Shown piece by piece: positions 30,738 to 41,590 of a stretch of DNA of 64,000 nt; the first letter of the stretch is position 1; the number at the start of each line of letters is the position of its first letter. The position numbers and the translations under genes were made by a program. This DNA is from Pseudomonas pudica (GTDB lineage: Bacteria; Pseudomonadota; Gammaproteobacteria; Pseudomonadales; Pseudomonadaceae). Below the pieces are notes generated by a model. That model did no database searches. It had not been told where the DNA came from and saw only the letters and a program-made list of their open reading frames with translations. The stretch covers positions 62,001 through 126,000 of the forward strand of contig NZ_JADLJS010000006.1 of the NCBI RefSeq assembly GCF_015680405.1. Direction: 5' to 3'.

Positions 30738-31157
30738 TCAGGCAGCAGGCACCAGGCCCAGGCTGGCCAACTGCTCGATGCTGCCGCGATGCTGGATCAG
30801 CCGTGGGTCGTTCAGCGGCAGGCGCTGGCCCAATTCGCTTTCCAGAATGGCCTGCAACTTCAGGTTGTCGACCTTGCCATCGGGGCTCACGGCTTCGCGC
30901 AGTTTGACTGGGTCGACCTGGGCGGATCGCCCGCCTGGGTAATAGATGGCGCCCGTGGCGAAGTCGATACCGAAGGCGATCAGCCCCGGGATCACATAGA
31001 ACAGGATGCCGATGGCATCCATTGCGGCAACCACTGGGTCGATCTTGCCGCCGATCTGGCCACGACGTTCCGGGTACAGAATGGTGCCGCAGGCCGTCAG
31101 TTGGGTCAGCAAGGTGACGATGAGGGCGCCACCGATGACGCGGGATGGGATGCGCAT
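30738..31157 (-). CDS. YceK/YidQ-like lipoprotein
   Basis: 139 aa. Signal peptide with lipobox LTAC (Cys23), then GTILYPERRGQ and a hydrophobic stretch AIGILFYVIPGLIAFGIDFATGAIYYP, which resembles the YceK/YidQ lipoproteins of enterobacteria. Position 22 nt upstream of fieF on the same strand suggests co-transcription; divergent from hrpB. Function unknown. Confidence 0.82.
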   Translation of the reverse strand: MRIPSRVIGGALIVTLLTQLTACGTILYPERRGQIGGKIDPVVAAMDAIGILFYVIPGLIAFGIDFATGAIYYPGGRSAQVDPVKLREAVSPDGKVDNLKLQAILESELGQRLPLNDPRLIQHRGSIEQLASLGLVPAA

Positions 31158-31274
31158 GTAAAAACTCCGAAAAGGTATTCAGCAGGGCAAGCGAAACGCC
31201 TGCACCTGAAGCTAAGACCATGATAGGGCAGCTTGGGTTCGCCGTTATACTCGCCAGACTGTTCGAGGACCACC

Positions 31275-33803
<2,529 letters not shown>

Positions 33804-33813
33804 GCGGCAGTGT

Positions 33814-34085
33814 TCAGCTATCTTGCTTAAGCAGGAAGGTGAGTGTTTCGCCTTCTTTCGTGTTCAGCAGGTACTGGATTTGCATTGCCAGAGAGGCTGA
33901 TGTGGTAATGCAGTCACCGTGTGGATCGGGTGTGCCAGATGGGAGGCTTAATGGCTTCCTCCAGCGCGTCGAGGCTATACAGCCGTCAGACGGGTTGTAA
34001 ATGAGCATTCCGAGGCTGACTTCAACGCAGCATCACCGAGTATCAAGGCCAATCGTACAGAGCTTCGTGCCTTGAACTTTTGCAT
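33814..34085 (-). pseudogene. Decayed small gene, copy 2 of a tandem pair
   Basis: An ATG overlaps the stop of copy 1 (TGATG). After MQKFK the sense sequence continues only in another frame (GTKLCTIGLDTR), meets an in-frame TGA, then resumes as VEVSLGMLIYNPSDG and runs to a stop at 33814 (ending LLNTKEGETLTFLLKQDS). So there is at least one frameshift and one nonsense change. Its tail resembles the tail of copy 1 (pattern EGE--TF-L). Protein family not recognised. Confidence 0.55.
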
Positions 34086-34340
34086 CAGGACCTCAGCTCA
34101 AGCGCGAAGGTAGCGACTTCGCCTTCCCAGACGTTCAGCGGGGCCGGTGGCTGTTGGTAATTCCAGTAGCTGGGTGCATAGTTCAGACCTTTGCCTTATT
34201 ACCTCTCTGGTCGAGCAGGTGGCAAAACAGCTCGTCACCGTCTTGGTATAAGGGTTCGGTCTGCCAGTGATCGGTGACTTCGGCTATCTGGTTTAATGCC
34301 ACCGTCGGGCGTGCGAGCAGAACGAAGACTTTCCCGGATG
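34085..34340 (-). pseudogene. Truncated, frameshifted small gene, copy 1 of a tandem pair
   Basis: Reads RPTVALNQIAEVTDHWQ ... DELFCHLLDQRGNK, then must shift frame to continue as GLNYAPSYWNYQQPP and ends NVWEGEVATFALELRS. The 5' part is missing, cut off at the end of the neighbouring YciC-like gene. Copy 2 follows with a stop/start overlap, as if both were once a coupled operon of paralogues. Family not recognised; orphan immunity-type genes often decay this way, but that is only a guess. Confidence 0.55.
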
Positions 34341-34342
34341 CC

Positions 34343-34999
34343 TCAGGCCCCGGCCTCACTTTCCAGCAGCATGAACAGGCGATACAGCACCACGGTGCTG
34401 AACAGCTGCAGGAAGCCGCTCAGGCTGTCCATGGCCAGTTCGACACCCGGTGCGGGTTCGGGGAAGGCCATCAGCAGCAGCCCGTCGATCAACCAGATCG
34501 GCGCCAGCACACCTACGACACAGATCATGATGCGCATGAAATGCCCAGTGGTCATGCTGGCGCTGTCGCGCATCGACTGCACCACCGGGCGGCCGCGCAG
34601 TACCAGCAGGTATTCGGCGAACACCAGATTGATCATGATCCACACGCCCGGGAAGATGAACAGCGCAAGGCCGGCCATGATCAGCAGCGAGCTGATCAGG
34701 ATCAGCAGGGCCAGTTGCGGCCACAGTTGCAGGGCACGGGCGAACAGGTCGCGCTTGGCGATGTCCCGACCGTTGCTGCGGGTGTCCAGGTACAGGATCA
34801 GCGCGGCGCTGTACAGCGGGTAGAACAGCAGGCTGATCAGCATGCCGTAGGCTGGTGATGCCTGGTCGCCCATCTGCCGGTACAGCAACTGGGTGAGCAA
34901 GGCTTCCAGCACCACCAGCGGCAGGCACAGCTGGAGAATGTTTGGCAGGTGACGGCGGAAGAAGTACAGGGAGTCGCGCAGGACGCTCAGCGGATTCAT
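34343..34999 (-). CDS. YciC/UPF0259-like membrane protein
   Basis: 218 aa integral inner-membrane protein with about six hydrophobic segments. Starts MNPLSVLRDSLYFFRRHL, like YciC. The loop ARALQLWPQLALL and the segment IFPGVWIMINLVFAEYLLVLRG are typical of the YciC/UPF0259 fold. YciC in E. coli is linked to envelope homeostasis; role here unknown. Confidence 0.8.
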   Translation of the reverse strand: MNPLSVLRDSLYFFRRHLPNILQLCLPLVVLEALLTQLLYRQMGDQASPAYGMLISLLFYPLYSAALILYLDTRSNGRDIAKRDLFARALQLWPQLALLILISSLLIMAGLALFIFPGVWIMINLVFAEYLLVLRGRPVVQSMRDSASMTTGHFMRIMICVVGVLAPIWLIDGLLLMAFPEPAPGVELAMDSLSGFLQLFSTVVLYRLFMLLESEAGA

Positions 35000-35165
35000 C
35001 AGTCAAGATCGCATGGCAGTAAAAACAGGGGCTTAACTTTAGCCCAAAGCAGGCTTGGGGCTGTCACTTGCTGAAAAAAGTTTCACGCCGCCGGTGATTG
35101 AATCCCACGCCTGTACGCCCCATCTTTGACGCTGTCCGTTGTCCGCTACCCCACGAGGTCGCCCC

Positions 35166-35921
35166 ATGAATACTGAAGAACAAACCCTGATCGATGGCCT
35201 GTTCGGCCGCCTCAAGCAAGCCGAGGATCCGAGCCAGCCACGTGATGCGCAGGCCCAGGCATGCATCGAGGAACATGTACGTCAGCAGCCGGCGGCGCCT
35301 TATTACATGGCCCAGGCGATTCTGGTGCAGGAGGCAGCGATCAAGCGCCTCGACGAGCAGAACAAGCAACTGGAAGCCGAACTGAAGCAGGCCCGTGCCC
35401 AGGCCGAGGCCGCCCGCGCCAGCAGTGCGCCGAGTAATGGCGGTGGTGGTTTCCTGTCCAGCATCTTTGGTTCGGCTGGGCGCAATGCGGCCCCGGCCGC
35501 GCAACCGCAGCGTCCCGCTGCAGCACCCGTGACATCTGGCGGTGGCTGGCGTGAGCCATCGGCGCCGGGCTTTTCCCAGCCACAAGCGCAGCAGCCTGGC
35601 TTTGGCGCTGCACCGGCACGCAGTGGTGCCAGCAGCTTCCTTGGCGGCGCGATGCAGACTGCAGCCGGTGTGGCGGGTGGCGTGTTGCTGGCGCAGGGCA
35701 TCAGCAGCCTGTTCAACCACAACTCGCAGCCGGAGGAGGTGGTCGAGGTGATCAAGGAAGAGCCGGCGCCGGCCAGTGACAACGGTGGCTGGAACGACTC
35801 GGGGGCGCAGCAGCAGGTAGCTGACAACGGTGGCTGGGGCAGCGACCAGGGTGGTTATGCCGACAGCGATTATGGCAGCGATGATGGTGGGTTCTTCTCG
35901 GACGACGATTCGTACGTCTGA
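35166..35921 (+). CDS. DUF2076 domain protein
   Basis: 251 aa acidic protein. N-terminal helical DUF2076 core (EEQTLIDGLFGRLKQAE, AAPYYMAQAILVQEAAI) with a coiled coil at about 65-90. A low-complexity Gly/Ala/Pro/Gln region follows, then a hydrophobic GGAMQTAAGVAGGVLLAQGISSLF segment and an Asp/Gly/Ser-rich acidic tail. There is no signal peptide. The ATG is in GCCCCATGAATACTG; upstream in-frame codons are not family-like. Function unknown. Confidence 0.85.
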   Translation: MNTEEQTLIDGLFGRLKQAEDPSQPRDAQAQACIEEHVRQQPAAPYYMAQAILVQEAAIKRLDEQNKQLEAELKQARAQAEAARASSAPSNGGGGFLSSIFGSAGRNAAPAAQPQRPAAAPVTSGGGWREPSAPGFSQPQAQQPGFGAAPARSGASSFLGGAMQTAAGVAGGVLLAQGISSLFNHNSQPEEVVEVIKEEPAPASDNGGWNDSGAQQQVADNGGWGSDQGGYADSDYGSDDGGFFSDDDSYV

Positions 35922-35947
35922 CAGGTCTGGCATACTGCTGGCGATTC

Positions 35948-36045
35948 TGGGGGCGCTTTGCGCCCCTTTCGCGACACAAGGCCGCTCCTACAAGGGTACG
36001 CGAACCCCTGTGGGAGCGGCCTTGTGTCGCGAAAGGGCTGCACAG
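35948..36045. repeat. REP pair (BIME), CGCGACACAAGGCCGCTCC class
   Basis: Mirrored units with CTTTGCGCCCC and GGGCTGC arms between the DUF2076 and NYN genes. Confidence 0.85.
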
Positions 36046-36083
36046 CTGCCCCCAGCACTCCAGGCCGACCAAGGGGTTCCAAG

Positions 36084-36563
36084 GTGAAAAAGATCGCGTT
36101 GTTCGCCGATGTGCAGAACCTCTATTACACCGTGCGCCAGGCCCACGGCTGCCATTTCAACTACACCGCCCTGTGGGCCGACGTCAGCCGCGAAGGCCAG
36201 ATCGTCGAGGCCGTGGCCTATGCCATCGACCGTGGCGACAGCAAACAACAGCAGTTCCAGCAGATCCTGCGCAACCTCGGTTTCGATGTGCGCCTAAAGC
36301 CCTTCATCCAGCGCAGCGATGGCTCGGCCAAAGGTGATTGGGATGTGGGCATTACCCTGGATGTGATCGACGCCGCCAGCCGCGTCGACCAAGTGGTACT
36401 GGCCTCTGGCGATGGCGATTTCGATCTGCTGCTGGAGCGGGTGAGACAGCGCCATGGCACCGAAGCAGTGGTGTATGGTGTGCCCGGGCTTACCGCACTC
36501 TCGCTGATCCGTGCCGCCACCCGCTATGTGCCCATCGAGGGTGCGCTGTTGCTAAAACACTGA
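36084..36563 (+). CDS. NYN-domain (LabA-like PIN-fold) nuclease
   Basis: 159 aa. VKKIALFADVQNLYY opens the domain, with the first catalytic Asp in FADVQN; KGDWDVGITLD and LASGDGDFDLLLERV supply the other acidic residues. The NYN/LabA fold is a PIN-like metal-dependent RNase. The GTG start is chosen because AAGGGG lies 8 nt upstream and the domain begins at the next codons. It is followed 8 nt later by a DnaQ-like exonuclease gene, suggesting a two-gene nuclease unit. Confidence 0.86.
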   Translation: MKKIALFADVQNLYYTVRQAHGCHFNYTALWADVSREGQIVEAVAYAIDRGDSKQQQFQQILRNLGFDVRLKPFIQRSDGSAKGDWDVGITLDVIDAASRVDQVVLASGDGDFDLLLERVRQRHGTEAVVYGVPGLTALSLIRAATRYVPIEGALLLKH

Positions 36564-36571
36564 GATTTTTC

Positions 36572-37177
36572 ATGGAACGTATCGCTGTCATCGACTTTGA
36601 AACTACCGGCATCAGCCCCGGTGCCGGCTGCCGCGCCACTGAGGTGGCGGTGGTGATGCTGGAGGGCGGGTGCATCGTCGAGCGCTACCAGAGCCTGATG
36701 AACGCGGGTGTGCCGGTACCGGCCTTCGTCGCCGGGCTCACTGGCATCACCACCGCCATGCTGCGCAGTGCGCCGCCGGTGGAGAAGGTGATGAACGAAG
36801 TGGCCGAGTTCGTTGGTGGCACCCCGCTGCTGGCACACAATGCCGCCTTCGACCAGAAGTTCTGGGACTACGAACTGGGCCGCATCGGCCGTAGCCGCAC
36901 CCAGGCCTTCGCCTGCTCCTTGCTGCTGTCACGGCGTTTGTTGCCGGCGGCGCCGAACCACAAGCTGGGCACCTTGACCCGCTGGGCCGGGCTGCCGGAT
37001 ACCGGTACCGCGCACCGGGCCATGGCCGATGCCGAAATGGCCGCCAACCTGCTGCAACACCTGGCTGGCGTGCTGCGCCAGGGCCATGGTGTACAGCAAC
37101 TCTCGCACGACCTGCTCTGCCGCCTGCAGAAAACACCTGCCGCGAAGGTTCGTGAAACCCTGGCCAGGTTCTGTTAG
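36572..37177 (+). CDS. DnaQ-like (DEDD) 3'-5' exonuclease
   Basis: 201 aa. Exo I motif FETTG in VIDFETTGISPG, Exo II LLAHNAAFDQKFWD, and Exo III with the HRAMADAEMAA His/Asp pair, giving a DEDDh exonuclease resembling the epsilon subunit. Too short and lacking the epsilon C-terminal clamp-binding peptide, so probably a stand-alone DNA/RNA exonuclease. Overlaps the convergent Lrp-type gene by 4 nt at its stop. Confidence 0.88.
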   Translation: MERIAVIDFETTGISPGAGCRATEVAVVMLEGGCIVERYQSLMNAGVPVPAFVAGLTGITTAMLRSAPPVEKVMNEVAEFVGGTPLLAHNAAFDQKFWDYELGRIGRSRTQAFACSLLLSRRLLPAAPNHKLGTLTRWAGLPDTGTAHRAMADAEMAANLLQHLAGVLRQGHGVQQLSHDLLCRLQKTPAAKVRETLARFC

Positions 37178-37623
37178 GGCTTCTTCTCCAGTTGCCCCAG
37201 CGGCACCCGTCGCTCCACTGCGCTGGAGAGAATGATCGAGGTCTTGCTGAAGCCGAATTGCGCGACCCGGTTGATCAGTTCTTCCAGCTCCGGCATCGAA
37301 CCCACCGCTGCCTGCATGATGACGCAGGGGTCGCCGGTTACCCGATGGCATTCGGTCAATTGGGGTATCTGGGTCAACGCTTCGTAGGCCTGCTGGTTGC
37401 CGTGGCTGGCCAGGCGCAGTTCGATCACGCACTGGATCGGCAGGCCAATCTTGCTCATGTCGACCTTGGCCTGGTAGCCGGTAATTACTCCGCTGGCCTC
37501 GAGCTTGGCCACACGCTCGGCCACCGCCGGCGCCGACAGGTTCACCTGGCGCGCCAGTTGGGCGAAGGTGGCGCGGCCGTTGTCGAGCAGGGCGGCGAGC
37601 AGCATGCGGTCGTACTTGTCCAT
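37174..37623 (-). CDS. Lrp/AsnC family regulator
   Basis: 149 aa. HTH at the N-terminus (DKYDRMLLAALLDNGRATFAQLARQVNLSAPAVAERVAKLE) and RAM domain (VIELRLASHGNQQAYEALT). The start MDKYD is the family start; an upstream ATG adds 20 residues in the promoter. Divergent from an EamA exporter, with a dyad in between, so it plausibly controls that exporter in response to an amino acid. Confidence 0.92.
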   Translation of the reverse strand: MDKYDRMLLAALLDNGRATFAQLARQVNLSAPAVAERVAKLEASGVITGYQAKVDMSKIGLPIQCVIELRLASHGNQQAYEALTQIPQLTECHRVTGDPCVIMQAAVGSMPELEELINRVAQFGFSKTSIILSSAVERRVPLGQLEKKP

Positions 37624-37710
37624 GGAATTTCCCTGCCTGGTTTCGATTCGATTGAAAAGCATCCGAATAACCATGCAATGCAAAGTGTTCGGGTCATTTA
37701 AAGCTGCTTT

Positions 37711-37725
37711 GTAACTTAAGTTTAC
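37711..37725. promoter_or_regulatory. Dyad in lrp-like/eamA divergent promoter
   Basis: GTAACTTAAGTTTAC is a near-perfect palindrome centred on CTTAAG, about midway between the start codons of the regulator and the EamA exporter. Its length and A/T-rich centre resemble Lrp/AsnC operators. Confidence 0.4.
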
Positions 37726-37777
37726 ACAGTGGCCTTTCTAAACTAAGCCACCCGTAAACGGATTTCGAGTGTTTCCC

Positions 37778-38698
37778 ATGCCTGCCTCCCGTCGCTTCCC
37801 GTTGTTGCTCATTGGCGCTTTCCTGGCCTTGTACCTGGTCTGGGGCTCTACCTACCTGTTCATTCGCATTGGCGTCGAGAGCTGGCCACCGATGCTCATG
37901 GCCGGGGTGCGCTTCCTGATTGCCGGGGGCCTGCTGTATGGTTTCTTGCGCTGGCGCGGTGTACCGGCACCGACCTGGCCGCAGTGGCGGGCTGCGGGGG
38001 CGATCGGTTTCCTGCTGCTCAGCTGTGGCAACGGTGGCGTGACCGTGGCCGAGCATGCCGGCGTGGCCTCGGGCGTGGCGGCGCTGGCGGTGGCGACCGT
38101 GCCGCTGTTCACCTTGCTGTTCGGCCTGCTGTTCGGGCACCGCAATTCGAAGCTGGAGTGGGCGGGGATCGCCCTCGGGTTGGTGGGTATCGGCCTGCTG
38201 AACCTGGGCTCCAACCTGCAGGCAAGCCCGATTGGCGCGGCGCTGATCATCTTTGCGGCAGCGTCGTGGGCATTCGGCTCGGTATGGAGCAAGACCTTGC
38301 CGCTGCCTCAGGGGCCTATGGCCAGCGCTGCGGAAATGCTGGTCGGTGGCGCCGTGCTGCTGCTCGGCAGCGTGCTGTCTGGCGAGCGCATGACGCAGAT
38401 GCCGACCGCTGCCGGCTGGGGGGCACTGGCCTACCTGGTATTCTTCGGTTCGATCCTGGCGTTCAGTGCCTACATGTACCTGCTCAAGCACGTGCGCCCG
38501 GCAGCTGCCACCAGCTATGCCTACGTCAACCCGGCAGTGGCCGTTCTGCTGGGTATTGTCTTTGCCGGTGAGCAGATTGGTGCAGAAGAATGTGTGGCCA
38601 TGGCGGTGATCATCGGTGCAGTGGTGCTGATCGGCCTACCGCAGTGGCGCAAGGCACCAGAGCCGGCGCAGCCATTGAAAGGCGAAATCTGCAAGTAG
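37778..38698 (+). CDS. EamA/DMT family exporter (YedA-like)
   Basis: 306 aa with ten membrane helices in two EamA repeats (LALYLVWGSTYLFIRIGVESWPP opens the first, ASWAFGSVWSKTLP the second). YedA/RhaT-type drug-metabolite transporters export amino acids and other small molecules. Divergent from an Lrp-like gene, a common arrangement for amino-acid exporters. Start at MPASRRFP. Confidence 0.86.
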   Translation: MPASRRFPLLLIGAFLALYLVWGSTYLFIRIGVESWPPMLMAGVRFLIAGGLLYGFLRWRGVPAPTWPQWRAAGAIGFLLLSCGNGGVTVAEHAGVASGVAALAVATVPLFTLLFGLLFGHRNSKLEWAGIALGLVGIGLLNLGSNLQASPIGAALIIFAAASWAFGSVWSKTLPLPQGPMASAAEMLVGGAVLLLGSVLSGERMTQMPTAAGWGALAYLVFFGSILAFSAYMYLLKHVRPAAATSYAYVNPAVAVLLGIVFAGEQIGAEECVAMAVIIGAVVLIGLPQWRKAPEPAQPLKGEICK

Positions 38699-38754
38699 GT
38701 GGGGGTGATGCGGTAAACTTGCCGCCTTCGCTGAACCCCCCTGACGGTATTGCC

Positions 38755-40086
38755 ATGAATTTCGCCAAACTCGGCCTGATCGAACCGCTGCTGCGCACCC
38801 TGCAGCAACTGGACTACACCACCCCGACCCCGGTGCAGGCCAAGGCCATCCCCGCCGTGCTGGCCGGCCGCGACCTGATGGCCGCGGCCCAGACCGGCAC
38901 CGGCAAGACCGCGGGCTTTGCTCTGCCTGTGCTTCAGCGCCTGGCGCTGGAAGGCGAGAAGGTGGCCAGCAACTCGATCCGCGCACTGGTGCTGGTGCCC
39001 ACTCGTGAGCTGGCCGAGCAGGTGCACAACAATGTGCGCGAGTATGCCGAGAACCTGCCGCTGAGCACCTACGCGGTGTATGGCGGGGTCAGCATCAACC
39101 CGCAGATGATGCGCCTGCGCCGTGGTGTCGACCTGCTGGTGGCCACCCCGGGGCGCTTGCTCGATCTGTTTCGGCAGAACGCCGTGAAGTTCAATCAGGT
39201 GCAGACCCTGGTGCTGGACGAAGCCGACCGCATGCTCGACCTGGGCTTTGCCGAAGAACTGCAGTCGGTGTACGCCGCGCTGCCACGCAAGCGCCAGACG
39301 TTGCTGTTCTCTGCCACTTTCTCCGACCAGATCCGCATGCTGGCGGGGCTGGCCCTGAATGACCCGCTGAGCATCGAAGTCAGCCCTCGCAATGCCACGG
39401 CCACCAGCGTCAAGCAGTGGCTGGTGCCTGTGGATAAAAAACGCAAGGTGGACCTGTTCTGCCACCTGCTGCGCAAGCAGCGCTGGAAGCAGGTGCTGGT
39501 GTTCGCCAAGACCCGCAACGGCGTCGATCAACTGGTAGAGCGTTTGCTGGCCGAGGGTGTGAATGCCGACGGCATCCACGGTGACCGCCCGCAAGCTACC
39601 CGCCAGCGCGCGCTGGACAGCTTCAAGGCCCGCGAAATCCAGGTGCTTGTGGCGACCGATGTGGCGGCCCGCGGCCTGGATATCGATGACCTGCCGCTGG
39701 TGGTCAACCTTGACCTGCCGATCGTTGCCGAGGATTACGTGCACCGCATCGGGCGTACCGGGCGGGCGGGCAACAAGGGCGAGGCGATTTCGCTGGTGTG
39801 TGCCGATGAAGTACAGCTGCTGGCGGCAATCGAAGTGCTGACCCGGCAGACCCTGCCGCGTCATGAAGAGCCGGACTTCATCCCTGACCACCGGGTGCCG
39901 ATGACCGACGCCAGTGGCCAGGTGATCAAGAAGCCGAAGAAGCCCAAGAAGCCGAAGGAAAACAGCGCCAAGCGCGGGTTGGGGCGCTGGATGGACAGCG
40001 CTGAATCAGGTAGTGCCGAGCCGGCGGTGAAGGCGGTGCGCAAGGTGCCGAGCTTCAATGGTGGGGCGCGCAAGCGTAAGCCGTAG
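38755..40086 (+). CDS. rhlE: DEAD-box RNA helicase RhlE
   Basis: 443 aa. Motifs Q (TTPTPVQAKAIP), I (AQTGTGKT), II (LDEADRM), III (SATF), V and VI (HRIGRTGRAG) are all present, with a Lys-rich C-terminal tail (KKPKKPKKPK). Family members unwind short RNA duplexes during ribosome assembly and cold growth. The ATG in TTGCCATGAATTTC fits family length; longer readings enter the preceding exporter gene. Confidence 0.93.
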   Translation: MNFAKLGLIEPLLRTLQQLDYTTPTPVQAKAIPAVLAGRDLMAAAQTGTGKTAGFALPVLQRLALEGEKVASNSIRALVLVPTRELAEQVHNNVREYAENLPLSTYAVYGGVSINPQMMRLRRGVDLLVATPGRLLDLFRQNAVKFNQVQTLVLDEADRMLDLGFAEELQSVYAALPRKRQTLLFSATFSDQIRMLAGLALNDPLSIEVSPRNATATSVKQWLVPVDKKRKVDLFCHLLRKQRWKQVLVFAKTRNGVDQLVERLLAEGVNADGIHGDRPQATRQRALDSFKAREIQVLVATDVAARGLDIDDLPLVVNLDLPIVAEDYVHRIGRTGRAGNKGEAISLVCADEVQLLAAIEVLTRQTLPRHEEPDFIPDHRVPMTDASGQVIKKPKKPKKPKENSAKRGLGRWMDSAESGSAEPAVKAVRKVPSFNGGARKRKP

Positions 40087-40103
40087 CCTGGGGAAGCTTG
40101 GCA

Positions 40104-40191
40104 CCTGTGGGAGCGGGCGTGCCCGCGAAGCAGGCACCGCGGTGCATGGCACGGGCTTCGCCCGTGTTCGCGGGCACGCCCGCTCCCACAG
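40104..40191. repeat. REP pair (BIME), CGCGGGC..GCCCGC class
   Basis: Mirrored GGGAGCGGGCGTGCCCGCGAA and TTCGCGGGCACGCCCGCTCCC units between the convergent rhlE and flavoprotein genes. Confidence 0.85.
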
Positions 40192-40206
40192 TGGATCGAG
40201 TATGTG

Positions 40207-41442
40207 TCAGGATTTCAGCCAGCTTGCCGCCGCCCGCCCGGCGCGCAAGCCGCTGGCAAAGCACGCCGTCAGCAGATACCCCCCGGTCGGGGCCTCCCAG
40301 TCCAGCATCTCGCCGGCACAGAACACCCCTGGCATGCCCTTGACCATCAAGCCCTCATCCAGCCCCTCGAAACGCACCCCGCCCGCGCTGCTGATCGCCT
40401 CATCCAGCGGCCGCGTACGCACCAACGTGATCGGCAATGCCTTGATCGCCCTCGCCAAGGCACCAGGGTCGGCAAACGTCGCCTGATCGGTCAGCTCGCG
40501 CAACAGCGCAGCCTTGACCCCATCAATACCCAGCTGGCTGTGCAGGTGCTTGGCCATGGAGCGCGAACCCCGTGGCTTGGCCAGCGCCTGGGCAATCTTG
40601 TCCACAGGCTTTTCCGGCAACAGGTCGAGCAGCAACACCCCGTGGCCGTCGCGGTTGATAGCCTCGCGCACCAGTGCTGACCAGGCATACACCAGGCTGC
40701 CTTCCACACCCTGTGCGGTGAGGATGAACTCACCCTTGCGCGGCGCGCTGCCGGGAACGCTGAGCGCAATGTTCTTCAACGGCGCCCCAGCGAACCTGTC
40801 CTTGAGCAGCGTGCTCCAGCCTGCCACTTCAAAACCGCAGTTGCTGGGCCGCAAGGGCGAGATATCCACAGCGCGTGCGGCCAGCAGTGGCTGCCAGCTA
40901 CCGTCCGAGCCCAGTCGCGCCCAGCTTCCGCCACCCAGCGCCAGCACCACCACGGCAGCCTTCACCAGCCGCTCGCCTTGTGGATAAGCAATCCGCAATG
41001 CACCTTCGGCATTCCAGCCCAGCCAGCGGTGACGGGTGTGGATAACTACCCCGCTGTCGCGCAGGCGCTTGAGCCAGGCGCGCAGCAGGGGCGCGGCTTT
41101 CATGTCGGTGGGAAATACCCGGCCCGAGGTACCAACGAAGGTTTCGATGCCCAGGCCGTGAATCCACTGGCGCAAGGCGTCGGCATCGAAGTCCTGCAGC
41201 AGCGCGGCGATTTCGCCCTGGCGCTCGGCGTACCGGCTGACGAATGCCGGGTAGGGCTCGGAATGGGTGATGTTCATGCCGCCGACACCCGCCAGCAGGA
41301 ACTTGCGGCCCACCGAAGGCATGGCATCGAAAACCTCGACCGCCAGGCCCGCCTGGGCCAGTGCTTCGGCGGCCATCAGGCCGGCTGGGCCGCCGCCGAT
41401 GACGACAGCGAGGGGAGGGGAGGCGGGGCTCAGATCAGGCAT
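40207..41442 (-). CDS. TIGR03862/BaiN-type flavoprotein (NAD(P)/FAD oxidoreductase)
   Basis: 411 aa. Dinucleotide-binding N-terminus VIGGGPAGLMAAEAL, a second conserved GKFLLAGVGGMNITHS-type block (seen as GRKFLLAGVGGMN), an insert, and the FAD end motif MPGVFCAGEMLDWEAPTGGYLL. Matches the uncharacterised HI0933/BaiN group, specifically TIGR03862. Substrate unknown. Three exact or near-exact DnaA-box sequences fall in and around this gene. Confidence 0.85.
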   Translation of the reverse strand: MPDLSPASPPLAVVIGGGPAGLMAAEALAQAGLAVEVFDAMPSVGRKFLLAGVGGMNITHSEPYPAFVSRYAERQGEIAALLQDFDADALRQWIHGLGIETFVGTSGRVFPTDMKAAPLLRAWLKRLRDSGVVIHTRHRWLGWNAEGALRIAYPQGERLVKAAVVVLALGGGSWARLGSDGSWQPLLAARAVDISPLRPSNCGFEVAGWSTLLKDRFAGAPLKNIALSVPGSAPRKGEFILTAQGVEGSLVYAWSALVREAINRDGHGVLLLDLLPEKPVDKIAQALAKPRGSRSMAKHLHSQLGIDGVKAALLRELTDQATFADPGALARAIKALPITLVRTRPLDEAISSAGGVRFEGLDEGLMVKGMPGVFCAGEMLDWEAPTGGYLLTACFASGLRAGRAAASWLKS

Positions 41443-41568
41443 GGTGGGCAGCAGGCTGTGGAAAAGAGGCGCATTCTAGCGCAGCGCGGTCTGTGGAAGC
41501 ACTGCTCAAAAAATGATCAGAGCTTTGCAGGCCTTGCCTGTAAAGGGCTGCAGCGCCTTTCCCGCAGG

Positions 41569-41577
41569 TTATCCACA
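41569..41577 (+). promoter_or_regulatory. DnaA-box consensus TTATCCACA
   Basis: Exact TTATCCACA between the divergent-side end of the HDAC-like gene and the flavoprotein gene. Further exact matches on the other strand lie at 40979-40987 and 41037-41045, and a one-mismatch site at 40598-40606. Confidence 0.4.
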
Positions 41578-41590
41578 AGCGGCTCCACAG

